From: an uncultured Clostridia bacterium
GTDB lineage: Bacteria > Bacillota > Clostridia > Oscillospirales > Ruminococcaceae
Direction: 5' to 3'
Length of the DNA: 64,000 nucleotides
NCBI GenBank assembly: GCA_947624155.1
Contig: CANQJB010000002.1
Location: 1-64,000, forward strand
The notes beneath the pieces were generated by a model. It did not search any database and had not been told where the DNA came from. It was given only the letters and a program-made list of their open reading frames with translations. The translations under genes and the position numbers were made by a program. Below, in pieces: positions 8,425 to 16,369 of the stretch (position 1 is the stretch's first letter; every line of letters starts with the position of its first letter).

Positions 8425-9468
8425 ATGCTTGACCTTGAAAATCTCAGAAAAAGTGATTTTTATTACGATCTGCCGGAGGAGCTGATTGCGCAGACGCCGG
8501 TTGAGCCGCGCAACCATTCGAGAATGATGGTAATTGAGCGCAAAACCGGCGGAATCTCACACGACCGCTTCTTTAATCTATGCAATTACCTCAGAAAAGG
8601 CGACACGCTTGTCGTCAACGACTCGCGGGTGCTTCCGGCGAGAATATTCGGCGAGCGGGAGTCGAACGGCAGCTTTATCGAATTTCTGCTTTTGGAGCAG
8701 AAGGAGCAGAATGTCTGGGAGATACTCTGCCGCCCCGGAAAGAAGGCAAAGCCCGGCACAAGATTCTCCTTCGGCGGTGGAAAGCTTTCGGCCGAGATAC
8801 TCGAAGTCTTGGAGGACGGCAACAGGATCGCGAGGTTTTACTGCGAAGGCAGCCTTTTTGCGATGCTCGACGAGATCGGGCAGATGCCGCTTCCGCCCTA
8901 TATCACCAAAAAGTTGGAGGACAAGGAGCGGTATCAGACCGTCTATTCCCGAGAGACGGGCTCGGCAGCCGCGCCGACAGCGGGGCTTCACTTCACTCTC
9001 GAACAGATGGAGGAGCTCAGGCAGATGGGCGTCAATATTGCAAGCGTGACTCTTCATGTCGGGCTGGGGACATTCAGACCGGTCAAGGAGGACAAGGTCA
9101 CAGAGCATAAAATGCACAGCGAGTTTTATGTCCTGCCAAAAGAGACGGCAGACATAATCAACAAAACAAAGGCCGAGGGCGGCAGGGTCATCGCGGTCGG
9201 TACGACCTCCTGCCGGACGCTCGAAAGCGTTGCGGCAAAGCTCGGGAAAATCGCGCCGGACGAGGGCTCGACAGACATATTCATCTACCCCGGATATAAA
9301 TTCAGGGCGATCGACGGGCTTATCACCAACTTCCATCTGCCGGAGAGCACGCTGATAATGCTGGTCAGCGCCTTTGCGGGCTATGAGCTGACAATGGAGG
9401 CGTATAAAAAGGCGGTCGAGGAGAGATACAGATTCTTCTCGTTCGGCGACTGTATGCTGATAATCTGA
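8425..9468 (+). CDS. queA: S-adenosylmethionine:tRNA ribosyltransferase-isomerase
   Basis: Transfers and rearranges the ribosyl part of S-adenosylmethionine onto 7-aminomethyl-7-deazaguanine in tRNA to make epoxyqueuosine. The product (347 residues from the ATG at 8425) has the family length and start pattern [17 protein letters not shown]. Other typical family stretches are [11 protein letters not shown], the APTAGLHFT region and [10 protein letters not shown] near the C terminus. An ATG at 8413 is an alternative start; 8425 is favoured by a GGTGA just before it. The next gene follows after 11 bases with its own ribosome binding site, so the two probably share a transcript. No other queuosine genes are in the window. 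Confidence 0.96.
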   Translation: MLDLENLRKSDFYYDLPEELIAQTPVEPRNHSRMMVIERKTGGISHDRFFNLCNYLRKGDTLVVNDSRVLPARIFGERESNGSFIEFLLLEQKEQNVWEILCRPGKKAKPGTRFSFGGGKLSAEILEVLEDGNRIARFYCEGSLFAMLDEIGQMPLPPYITKKLEDKERYQTVYSRETGSAAAPTAGLHFTLEQMEELRQMGVNIASVTLHVGLGTFRPVKEDKVTEHKMHSEFYVLPKETADIINKTKAEGGRVIAVGTTSCRTLESVAAKLGKIAPDEGSTDIFIYPGYKFRAIDGLITNFHLPESTLIMLVSAFAGYELTMEAYKKAVEERYRFFSFGDCMLII

Positions 9469-9479
9469 TCGGAGGAGCT

Positions 9480-9821
9480 ATGGCTGACTACAAAAGCATT
9501 ATCGGAAAAACCGTTCGCGGGCATATCGACCGGCCGATCGGCAGCAGGCACCCCAAGCACCCGGATATGATATATCCGATAAACTACGGATATGTCGACG
9601 GGATTATCGCGCCGGACGGAGAGGAACAGGACGTTTATATCCTCGGGGCTGACCGCCCGCTCGAAGAATTTGAGGGAAAGGTGATCGCGGTGTATCACCG
9701 GCTGAACGACGTTGAGGACAAGTGGATCGTCTCACTCAACGGCGAGAATTATTCCGATGAGGAGATTCTGAAAACCATTGAATTTCAGGAAAAGTATTAT
9801 GTCGGGGAGATTTATAGGTGA
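9480..9821 (+). CDS. Short inorganic-pyrophosphatase-like protein
   Basis: The 113-residue product resembles the N-terminal and central part of soluble family I pyrophosphatases: IDRPIGSRHPKHP, then YPINYGYVDG. It is much shorter than the usual 160-180 residues. Where classical enzymes have a DGDPLD metal-binding motif, this one has DGEEQDVY. Close relatives of this compact type are annotated as inorganic diphosphatases in Clostridia, so it is probably a real subfamily rather than a truncation, but activity on pyrophosphate is not certain. The start ATG follows GGAGG. It lies 11 bases after queA and is followed by a terminator. Confidence 0.72.
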   Translation: MADYKSIIGKTVRGHIDRPIGSRHPKHPDMIYPINYGYVDGIIAPDGEEQDVYILGADRPLEEFEGKVIAVYHRLNDVEDKWIVSLNGENYSDEEILKTIEFQEKYYVGEIYR

Positions 9822-9868
9822 GGGGGTACGGCTGCAAAACAATTCACACATATCCCCCATAAAGCAAA

Positions 9869-9889
9869 GGCGCGGAATTGCTCCGCGCC
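9869..9889. terminator. Bidirectional terminator between convergent genes
   Basis: An 8-bp GC-rich stem (9869-9876 with 9882-9889) with a five-base loop. It is followed by ATTCGTTTTATTTT on the plus strand and TTTGCTTTAT on the minus strand. Confidence 0.75.
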
Positions 9890-9901
9890 ATTCGTTTTAT
9901 T

Positions 9902-11701
9902 TTACTGCTCTATCGGTTCAAAGTCGGCTGTGCCGTGCTTGCAAAGCGGGCAGACGAAGTCGTCGGGGAGCTCGTCGCCCTCATATACATAGCCGCAGAC
10001 CTTGCATACCCAGCCCTTTTTGCCCTCTGTTTTCGGCTTGGGCTTGACATTCTTCTGATAGTAGGTGTAGGTCATTGTCTCGGTGTCGGAGATAACTCTC
10101 GCCTCGGTAACGCTGCAAATAAACATTCCGTGGGTGCCGAGATCGACATACTGCTCGACCTTCAGCGAGATAAAGGCGTTGATATATCTGGGCAGGAAGA
10201 CAAGGCCGTTGTCAGAGCGGAGAATTTCGCAGTCCTTGAACTTGTCAACCGCTCTTCCGCTTTGGAAACCGAAGTTTTCAAAGACCTTGAACGGCGCGTC
10301 GGTCGAGAGGCAGCAGACATTCATCTTTCCGGTCTGCTTGATGATGTGGTGGGAATAGTTTGACTTGTTGATATTGACGGCGACGCGGTAAGGGTTGTCG
10401 GTGAGCTGAGTGACGGTGTTGACGATCAGGCCGTTGTCCTTTGTGCCGTCGTTTGAGGTCACGACATAAAGGCCGTAGCCGAGCTTGAACAGGGCGTTCA
10501 TATCCTGCTTGTTGGCGGTCGCGCCGCTCTGGGCGATATAGTCGCGGCAGAGCTCGTCGGAAAGCTCCTCAATCTGTGCGCGGCTTTCGTCGTTGAGCGC
10601 AGAGAGGATTTTAACCGTTGTCTTGGTATATGTGATGTTCTTGCAGGGTTCGAGCATCGAGAGCATAACCTTTGCCGCCAGAGGCGCCCAAGAGGCGTTT
10701 TCGATCAGGGCGACCGTGCGGTCACGGTAGCCGCGCTCAGTCAGGTGGTTGATGAACTCGCGCATGAACGGGAAGATCTCGGCGTTATAGGTGGTTGTCG
10801 CCAGAACAAGCTTGTTATATCTGAAAGCGTCCTCGACGGCCTCGGCCATGTCCTCGCGGGCGAGGTCGGTCACAACGACCTTCGGGCAGCCCTTTGCGGT
10901 GAGCTTATTCGCAAGGAGCTGAACGGCCTCTTTGGTGTGGCCGTAAACGGAGGTATAAGCGATCATTACGCCCTCTGACTCGGGGCGATAGGAGGACCAG
11001 ATATCATAGAGATCGATGCAGTGGGAGAGGTTATCGGTCAGGACGGGGCCGTGGGTCGGGCAGATCTTCTCGATCTCGAGCTCGGCGGCCTTTTTAAGCA
11101 GACGCTGAACCTGAGCGCCGTATTTTCCGACAATGCCGATATAATAACGGCGAGCTTCGCAGTCCCATTCCTCCTCGACATCGTTTGCTCCGAACTTTCC
11201 GAAGCCGTCGGCAGAGAAGAGAACCTTGTCCTTTGAGTCATAAGTGACGATTACCTCGGGCCAGTGGACCATCGGGGCGGTGACGAAGGTCAGGGTGTGG
11301 GAGCCGAGAGAAAGGGTGTCGCCCTCGCCGACAACGACGCGGCGGTCGGCGTAGTCGGTGCCGAAGAACTGGTTCATCATCGCGAAAGCCTTAGCCGAGG
11401 CGACGATGACGGTGTCGGAATAGATCTTCATAAAGCTGTCGATGCTGCCGGCGTGATCGGGCTCCATGTGCTGGATAATCAGATAATCCGGTTTGCGTGT
11501 GCCGAGAGCGGCGGCGATATTGTCGAGCCACTGGTGGGAGAATCTGATGTCGACAGTGTCCATGATCGCGGTTTTTGCGTCTAAAATGGCGTAGCTGTTA
11601 TAGGCCATGCCGTTCGGAACGACATACTGACCCTCAAAGAGGTCGATTTCGTGGTCGTTGACGCCGATGTATCTGATGTCGTTTGTAATTTTGGTATCCA
11701 T
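9902..11701 (-). CDS. Flavodiiron protein with flavin reductase and rubredoxin domains
   Basis: A 599-residue four-domain protein for reducing O2 (to water) or NO in anaerobes. The N-terminal metallo-beta-lactamase-like domain (about 1-250) carries the diiron ligands H78, E80, D82 and H83 in HMEPDHAG. A flavodoxin domain (about 255-395; MIAYTSVYGHTKEA start) binds FMN. A flavin-reductase-like domain spans about 400-550. A C-terminal rubredoxin (about 563-599) has two CxxC-type knuckles, CKVCG and CPLC. Together these could pass electrons from NAD(P)H or a partner to the diiron site in one chain. The start ATG follows AGGAGG. It is a single-gene transcript with its own promoter; role in oxygen protection is inferred from the family. 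Confidence 0.94.
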   Translation of the reverse strand: MDTKITNDIRYIGVNDHEIDLFEGQYVVPNGMAYNSYAILDAKTAIMDTVDIRFSHQWLDNIAAALGTRKPDYLIIQHMEPDHAGSIDSFMKIYSDTVIVASAKAFAMMNQFFGTDYADRRVVVGEGDTLSLGSHTLTFVTAPMVHWPEVIVTYDSKDKVLFSADGFGKFGANDVEEEWDCEARRYYIGIVGKYGAQVQRLLKKAAELEIEKICPTHGPVLTDNLSHCIDLYDIWSSYRPESEGVMIAYTSVYGHTKEAVQLLANKLTAKGCPKVVVTDLAREDMAEAVEDAFRYNKLVLATTTYNAEIFPFMREFINHLTERGYRDRTVALIENASWAPLAAKVMLSMLEPCKNITYTKTTVKILSALNDESRAQIEELSDELCRDYIAQSGATANKQDMNALFKLGYGLYVVTSNDGTKDNGLIVNTVTQLTDNPYRVAVNINKSNYSHHIIKQTGKMNVCCLSTDAPFKVFENFGFQSGRAVDKFKDCEILRSDNGLVFLPRYINAFISLKVEQYVDLGTHGMFICSVTEARVISDTETMTYTYYQKNVKPKPKTEGKKGWVCKVCGYVYEGDELPDDFVCPLCKHGTADFEPIEQ

Positions 11702-11728
11702 TGTCTGCCTCCTGAAATGTTTTTAATC

Positions 11729-11757
11729 AGTATAGCACATTCAGGTCGGTTTGTAAA
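11729..11757 (-). promoter_or_regulatory. Sigma-A promoter for the flavodiiron gene
   Basis: Minus-strand TTTACA (11752-11757), 17-base spacer, TATACT (11729-11734). Confidence 0.75.
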
Positions 11758-11799
11758 GGGGAAAACGGAGAGGATATTATAAATACGCACACAGAAAAC

Positions 11800-11907
11800 G
11801 AAAGTTTTCGGTCAAGACTTTTGTAAAAGGGTTGCGCCCCGCAGGGCGCGAAAGCCTTCAAACTTGCGCACCGCAGATAAGGGGACGCCTTGCAAGAGAG
11901 GGCGTCC
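11800..11907. repeat. Dispersed structured intergenic repeat, family A copy 1
   Basis: Carries the units GAAAGTTTTCGGTCAA, a CTTTTGTAAAAGGGTTG half-hairpin, a CGCCCCGCAGGGCGCG hairpin and the string AAGGGGACGCC...GGGCGTCC. The same units recur, mostly inverted and rearranged, at 28142-28269 and 58401-58594. It is noncoding by position and by lack of any gene with a ribosome binding site. Confidence 0.75.
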
Positions 11908-12180
11908 AGGGTGGAGATGAGCCAACCTTGTCCCCTCTCCCCTTTAGAAACCCCTCGCCCTTCCGGCTGGGGACTACCGTCCCCCAGCGGCCCCCTCAAG
12001 GCGAAGATAGATTAAGTACCTTAGACAGCAAAATAGATACCCGCCCGCTCCATATTTCTGCATAGTTCAGACGCCCTGTGCCTTGAATTGGCATGGACTC
12101 ACAGAAGCAATACTTTCGCTCATTTTAGCTGCACCATCCCCATCGCCCAAGAAAATCCTCATTCCTCCCGTTAGTTATAC
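11908..12180. other. Gene-free stretch upstream of the CE1 esterase gene
   Basis: No gene with a ribosome binding site is seen. A GC-rich hairpin (about 11966-11974 with 11979-11988) continues the repeat-like character of family A. The rest, about 12010-12180, shows nothing recognisable before the esterase promoter at 12181. Confidence 0.5.
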
Positions 12181-12209
12181 TTGCAAACTCACGAACGATA
12201 TGTTATAAT
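12181..12209 (+). promoter_or_regulatory. Sigma-A promoter for the CE1-like esterase gene
   Basis: TTGCAA (12181-12186), 17-base spacer, TATAAT (12204-12209), 40 bases before the ATG. Confidence 0.8.
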
Positions 12210-12249
12210 AACTTTATATTTGCTATGGCATTATTTTAGGAGGAATACT

Positions 12250-13239
12250 ATGAAAAAATTTGTAAGTCTGTTCATGTCCGCTGTCCTGATGTCTTTGGGA
12301 ATAAGCGGCTGCGGCGCGTCGGAGGAGCCGAGAAAATCCGTCTTCCCCGACAACGCATTCAAAGAGATCCCCGCCGAATATCTCCAGCACTGCGATCAGG
12401 GCGGTATGCTGATGAGCGTCAAATACGAGACGAAGAATTATTCCGGCGGCGGCGAAAAATTCGAGAAAACCGCCTATGTCTATCTTCCCTACGGATATGA
12501 CGGCTCCGACACCTCTAAAAAATACGACGTCATGTACTATATGCACGGCGGAGGAGGAAGCGAAAAGGAGCTCTTCGGCGGTCTGATGGAGGACAACAAC
12601 GCCAAAAGAGTTCTCGACAACCTGATCGCCAACGGCGATATGGAGCCCTGCATCGTCTGCACACCCTCATATAACAACCCCTATAACGGCGACGCGACCC
12701 AGTGCTGCAAATTCTTCTGGGAAGAGCTCGTCAACGACGTCATTCCCGCTGTCGAAGGGACCTACAACACCTATTGCGAAAAGACCACAAAGAGCGGAAT
12801 AAAGGCTTCGAGACTTCACCGCGGTTTCGGCGGCTTCTCGATGGGAAGCGCCTGCACCTGGTGGGTATTTGAAAACGCCCTAGATTATGTCGGCTACTTC
12901 CTCCCCGTTGCCGGAGACAGCTGGGCTCTCGGCCAGGGCGCAGGAGGATATAACCCCGACGGCACCGCCGAATACCTTGCCGACGTCGTCCGCGATTACG
13001 GATATGACTGGGAGGACTTCTATATCTACTGCGGCGTCGGCTCGAATGACGACATGGCCGGCCCGAATATGAAGCCGATGGTCAACTCTCTGAAAAAAGA
13101 GGAGTTCAACGACGTCTTCCGCGAGGCAGAAAACTTCGCCGACGGCAACTTCTACTTCGTTATCCGCGACGGCGGCTGGCACGACCAGAACACCGTCCAT
13201 CGCCTGATCTTCAACGGCCTGCCGAAATTCTTCGGATAA
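12250..13239 (+). CDS. CE1-like (feruloyl/acetyl xylan) esterase lipoprotein
   Basis: The start is at the ATG at 12250 with TTAGGAGGAA upstream. The 329-residue product has a signal peptide and lipobox (GISGC, Cys21), then an esterase D-type alpha/beta-hydrolase domain. The nucleophile is Ser197 in GFSMG, an oxyanion-side MHGGGG lies near residue 99, and a C-terminal His lies in DGGWHDQN. This architecture is common in xylan-side esterases that remove ferulate or acetate from arabinoxylan. The neighbouring GH11 xylanase gene, 143 bases downstream, supports a xylan role. It is probably on the cell surface. Acid specificity cannot be told from sequence. Confidence 0.87.
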   Translation: MKKFVSLFMSAVLMSLGISGCGASEEPRKSVFPDNAFKEIPAEYLQHCDQGGMLMSVKYETKNYSGGGEKFEKTAYVYLPYGYDGSDTSKKYDVMYYMHGGGGSEKELFGGLMEDNNAKRVLDNLIANGDMEPCIVCTPSYNNPYNGDATQCCKFFWEELVNDVIPAVEGTYNTYCEKTTKSGIKASRLHRGFGGFSMGSACTWWVFENALDYVGYFLPVAGDSWALGQGAGGYNPDGTAEYLADVVRDYGYDWEDFYIYCGVGSNDDMAGPNMKPMVNSLKKEEFNDVFREAENFADGNFYFVIRDGGWHDQNTVHRLIFNGLPKFFG

Positions 13240-13259
13240 ATCGCCCGCTTTTGCGCGTT

Positions 13260-13298
13260 GATTCTGCACAACCTGCGCCTTTGAAAGTTGTGTGAATC
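13260..13298. promoter_or_regulatory. Imperfect inverted repeat between esterase and xylanase genes
   Basis: GATTCtGCACAAC (13260-13272) pairs with GTTGTGTGAATC (13287-13298) with one extra base. No T-run follows, so it may be a weak terminator or an operator for the xylanase promoter downstream. Confidence 0.35.
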
Positions 13299-13329
13299 TC
13301 CGAAACAGCGCCTTTCGGCCCTGAAAATA

Positions 13330-13358
13330 TGGACTTTCCCGAAATGTTATGCTAATAT
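13330..13358 (+). promoter_or_regulatory. Possible promoter for the GH11 xylanase gene
   Basis: Weak TGGACT (13330-13335), 17-base spacer and TAATAT (13353-13358) with an upstream TG, as in extended -10 promoters. Confidence 0.45.
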
Positions 13359-13382
13359 ATATGATAAAAGGGAGGTGAAACC

Positions 13383-14672
13383 TTGAATAAATTACTCAGA
13401 ATACTTGGAACGGTGATCCTTTGTCTTGCAATCCTGACAGGCTGCCAGTCCGAAGCTTTAGGCGAAAACAGCGGCTCCCCGAAGACCCACCGCGACCCCG
13501 CGGATTACACGGTTCTCTTTGACAGCACTATCGGCGAGGAGGACGGTTACAGCTACGAGCTCTGGAAGGACAGCGGCACAACAAAGATGACCCTGACCGG
13601 AGACGGCACCTTCAGCTGCGAGTGGTCTGACATCAACAACAGCCTTTTCAGGCGCGGACTGAAGTTTGACTGCACTCAGACCTATCGCGAGATCGGAAAT
13701 ATAACCTGCGATTTCGCCGCCGATTACAACCCCGACGGCAACTCCTATTTCTGCATCTACGGCTGGACCCGCGACCCTCTGATCGAATACTATATCGTCG
13801 AGAGCTGGGGAAGCTGGCGGCCGCCGGGAGGAACGCCGATCGCGACGATAACCGTCGACGGCGACGCCTATGACGTTTACAGAACTCTGAGAGTCAACCA
13901 GCCTTCGATCGACGGCAACACGACCTTCGAGCAGTATTGGAGCGTCCGCCAGGAAAAGCGCGAGGAAGGCTCTGTCAACGTATCGGCTCACTTTGCGGCC
14001 TGGGAGGGCCTCGGAATGACGATGGGCAAGATGTATGAATCCGCCCTGACCGTCGAGGGCTACCAGAGCGCCGGAAACGCGACTATAACCAAAAACGAGT
14101 TCACAATGGGCGGAGAGATCCCCGAAGCTTCTCTTCCCGAGCCTGTCCCGCCCGAGGAGACCGACGAGCTCGGCCGCTATTTCTATTCGACCTTTGAAAC
14201 CGGAACCGACGGCTGGGGCTCCCGCGGAGATTCCTCTGTCAGTTCTACCGACAAGGCCGCATTTGCGGGCTCGAAATCCCTTGCCGTTACCGGCAGGCGC
14301 GACGCCTGGAACGGCGCCGGCCGTGACCTTAAGAACACGACCTACATTCCCGGCAATACTTACAGCTTCAGCGTCGCCGCGATGCAGGACGTCGCAGAAA
14401 CCGAGACCTTTAAGCTCACCTTGCAGTATAACACCTCTTCCGGCACAAATTACGCCGGAATTGCCGAGGCCGAGGCCGCAAAGGGCGAGTGGGTAGTTCT
14501 CGAAAACACCGGCTTTACCATTCCCGAGGGCAGTTGGGGACTACTGCTTTATGTCGAAACCGGCAGCGGCACCAACAGCTTCTATATCGACGAAGCTTTC
14601 GGCGCCAACGAAGGCGTTGCTTCTTCGGCTTCCGAAGCTGCCCCGCCCGAATCTCCCGATTCGGCAGAATGA
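13383..14672 (+). CDS. GH11 endo-1,4-beta-xylanase lipoprotein with C-terminal CBM
   Basis: The start is the TTG at 13383, seven bases or so after GGGAGGTGA. The 429-residue product has a signal peptide with lipobox (LTGC, Cys21). A GH11 beta-jelly-roll covers about 40-245, with the nucleophile Glu135 in IEYYIVESWG and the acid/base Glu225 in VEGYQSAGNA. A Pro/Glu-rich linker (about 248-262) leads to a carbohydrate-binding module of the CBM4/9/22 type (about 265-415). It cuts the xylan backbone outside the cell. Being a lipoprotein, it is probably held at the surface rather than released. It lies next to a CE1 esterase gene, a typical xylan pair. The family call is firm; the exact CBM family is not. 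Confidence 0.93.
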   Translation: MNKLLRILGTVILCLAILTGCQSEALGENSGSPKTHRDPADYTVLFDSTIGEEDGYSYELWKDSGTTKMTLTGDGTFSCEWSDINNSLFRRGLKFDCTQTYREIGNITCDFAADYNPDGNSYFCIYGWTRDPLIEYYIVESWGSWRPPGGTPIATITVDGDAYDVYRTLRVNQPSIDGNTTFEQYWSVRQEKREEGSVNVSAHFAAWEGLGMTMGKMYESALTVEGYQSAGNATITKNEFTMGGEIPEASLPEPVPPEETDELGRYFYSTFETGTDGWGSRGDSSVSSTDKAAFAGSKSLAVTGRRDAWNGAGRDLKNTTYIPGNTYSFSVAAMQDVAETETFKLTLQYNTSSGTNYAGIAEAEAAKGEWVVLENTGFTIPEGSWGLLLYVETGSGTNSFYIDEAFGANEGVASSASEAAPPESPDSAE

Positions 14673-14750
14673 AATTTAATGAAACCGCTTCTCATTTCTG
14701 TGGGAGGCGGTTTTGTTTACATATTCTGAGCAAAATTCCTGCAAAAGCTA

Positions 14751-14779
14751 TTGTTTTTTATCAAAGTCTGTTGTATAAT
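14751..14779 (+). promoter_or_regulatory. Sigma-A promoter for the pectin-oligosaccharide cluster
   Basis: TTGTTT (14751-14756), 17-base spacer, TATAAT (14774-14779), 36 bases before the TTG start of the first GH43 gene. No other promoter is evident before 24.9 kb, so it may drive all nine genes. Confidence 0.75.
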
Positions 14780-14815
14780 AAAACCGTAAATTATTTGGAA
14801 AAGGGGGAGAGCGCC

Positions 14816-16369
14816 TTGAACACTCCTGTCTGGAATGCCGACCTCGGCGACGGCACCTACCGCAATCCGATCTTAAACTCCGACTGGTCCGACCCCGATG
14901 TGATCCGCGTCGGCAGCGACTATTATATGGTCGCATCGAGCTTTTGCAGCGCCCCTGCCGTACCGCTGCTCAATTCAAATGACCTTGTCAACTGGAAGCT
15001 GATAAACTATGTCGCCGAGCGCCTCCCGTCCGAGCGCTACAACGCTCCGCAGCACGGCAGCGGCGCCTGGGCTCCCTCGATAAGATACCGCGAAGGTGTG
15101 TTCTATGTCTTCGTGCCTTATCCCGACGAGGGGATAGCGGTATATACTACCCAAAATCCGCGGGGAAAGTGGAGCGATGCTCATTTTGTGCTTCGCGCCC
15201 GAGGCTGGATCGACCCCTGCCCGTTCTGGGACGACGACGGCAGTTTATATATGATAAACGCCTTTGCAAAGAGCCGGATCGGTTTTAAGAGCGTTTTATA
15301 TCTCAGCCGCCTGCGCGAGGGCGAAAACGGCCTTTGGGCGGATACCGACTCCGGCGGCGTTATCTTCGACGGCCACAAAAGCCAGCCGACTATCGAAGGC
15401 CCGAAGCTCTATAAGCGCGGGGAGTTTTACTACATATTCGCCCCCGCCGGAGGAGTAAAAACCGGCTGGCAGACCGTTCTCAGATCAAAAACCGTAACCG
15501 GGCCTTATGAGGAAAGAATAGTGCTTCGCCAGGGGGAAACGCCGATAAACGGACCTCATCAGGGCGCTTGGGTCGACACTCCCTCCGGCGAGGACTGGTT
15601 CATTCACTTTCAGGACGCCGGAGCAGTCGGCAGAGTTATACATTTGCAGCCGATGCGCTGGTCCGACGGTTGGCCGGTGATCGGTGAAAATACCGATTCC
15701 GGCGGCTGCGGCGAGCCGGTTCTGAGGCATAAAAAACCTGACACCGGCGCAGTCTGCCCGCCCTGCGCGCCCGACTTTGGCGACGGCTTTGATAGCGGCC
15801 GCCTCGGGCTTCAATGGCAGTTCAACGCAAATTTCAGCCGCGATTGGTTCCGCTTTGACGGCGGCCTATTGCTGAAAGCCCTGCCATCAAACGGCGCGAG
15901 GATCTGCGACCTGCCGAACCTCATGCTCCAAAAATGGCCCGCGCCGGAGTTTACTCTGACCGTTAAGCTTGATTTCGGCAAGCTCAGAGACGGCGGCTGC
16001 GGTGGAGCGGTTTCTCTCGGCGGGCTCTGCGACTCGCTGATATTTAAACGCAGCGGCGAACGCCTTATCTTAGAGCGCAAAATCTGCTCCCTAAAAGGCG
16101 GCAGCGAGCAGGTCGAGACAATAAAAACGCTCGAATCAAACGAAATTCAAGTGAGAATGGCCGTCAGGCATGACAAAATTTTCTGGGAGATCAGCGAGTC
16201 CGCCGGCTTTGAGCCGATAGGCGAGCCGTCTCAGGCGCTTGCGGGCGCATGGGTCGGAGTAAAGGTCGGCCTTGTCGCATACAGCCCGAGCGATAAAGAG
16301 AGCGGCGAGCTCAAGGCCGAGTTTTTCCGCTTTGAACCCCTTAAACCCGAGGAGGCAAATAATGAGTGA
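14816..16369 (+). CDS. GH43 family glycosidase, cytoplasmic (xylosidase/arabinofuranosidase type)
   Basis: The start is the TTG at 14816 after AAAAGGGGGAG; the upstream part of the open frame overlaps the xylanase gene and the promoter. The 517-residue product has no signal peptide. The five-bladed propeller shows the general base Asp in SDPDVIRVGSDYY (about residue 23), the WIDPCPFWDDDG blade and the acid Glu in TIEGPKLYKRGEF. A C-terminal beta-sandwich (about 320-510) is typical of GH43 beta-xylosidases and arabinofuranosidases. It would release xylose or arabinose from imported oligosaccharides. It is first in the cluster and its stop overlaps the GH28 start (ATGAGTGA). Confidence 0.88.
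   Translation: MNTPVWNADLGDGTYRNPILNSDWSDPDVIRVGSDYYMVASSFCSAPAVPLLNSNDLVNWKLINYVAERLPSERYNAPQHGSGAWAPSIRYREGVFYVFVPYPDEGIAVYTTQNPRGKWSDAHFVLRARGWIDPCPFWDDDGSLYMINAFAKSRIGFKSVLYLSRLREGENGLWADTDSGGVIFDGHKSQPTIEGPKLYKRGEFYYIFAPAGGVKTGWQTVLRSKTVTGPYEERIVLRQGETPINGPHQGAWVDTPSGEDWFIHFQDAGAVGRVIHLQPMRWSDGWPVIGENTDSGGCGEPVLRHKKPDTGAVCPPCAPDFGDGFDSGRLGLQWQFNANFSRDWFRFDGGLLLKALPSNGARICDLPNLMLQKWPAPEFTLTVKLDFGKLRDGGCGGAVSLGGLCDSLIFKRSGERLILERKICSLKGGSEQVETIKTLESNEIQVRMAVRHDKIFWEISESAGFEPIGEPSQALAGAWVGVKVGLVAYSPSDKESGELKAEFFRFEPLKPEEANNE

Noticed and set aside
11908..12006. Small coding gene between flavodiiron and esterase genes
   Set aside because: Frames here have no ribosome binding site and translate to repeat-like Pro/Arg/Gly sequence.
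14489..14815. Longer N terminus for the first cluster GH43
   Set aside because: The extension overlaps the xylanase gene in another frame and covers a clear promoter; a TTG start with GGGGGAG lies downstream.
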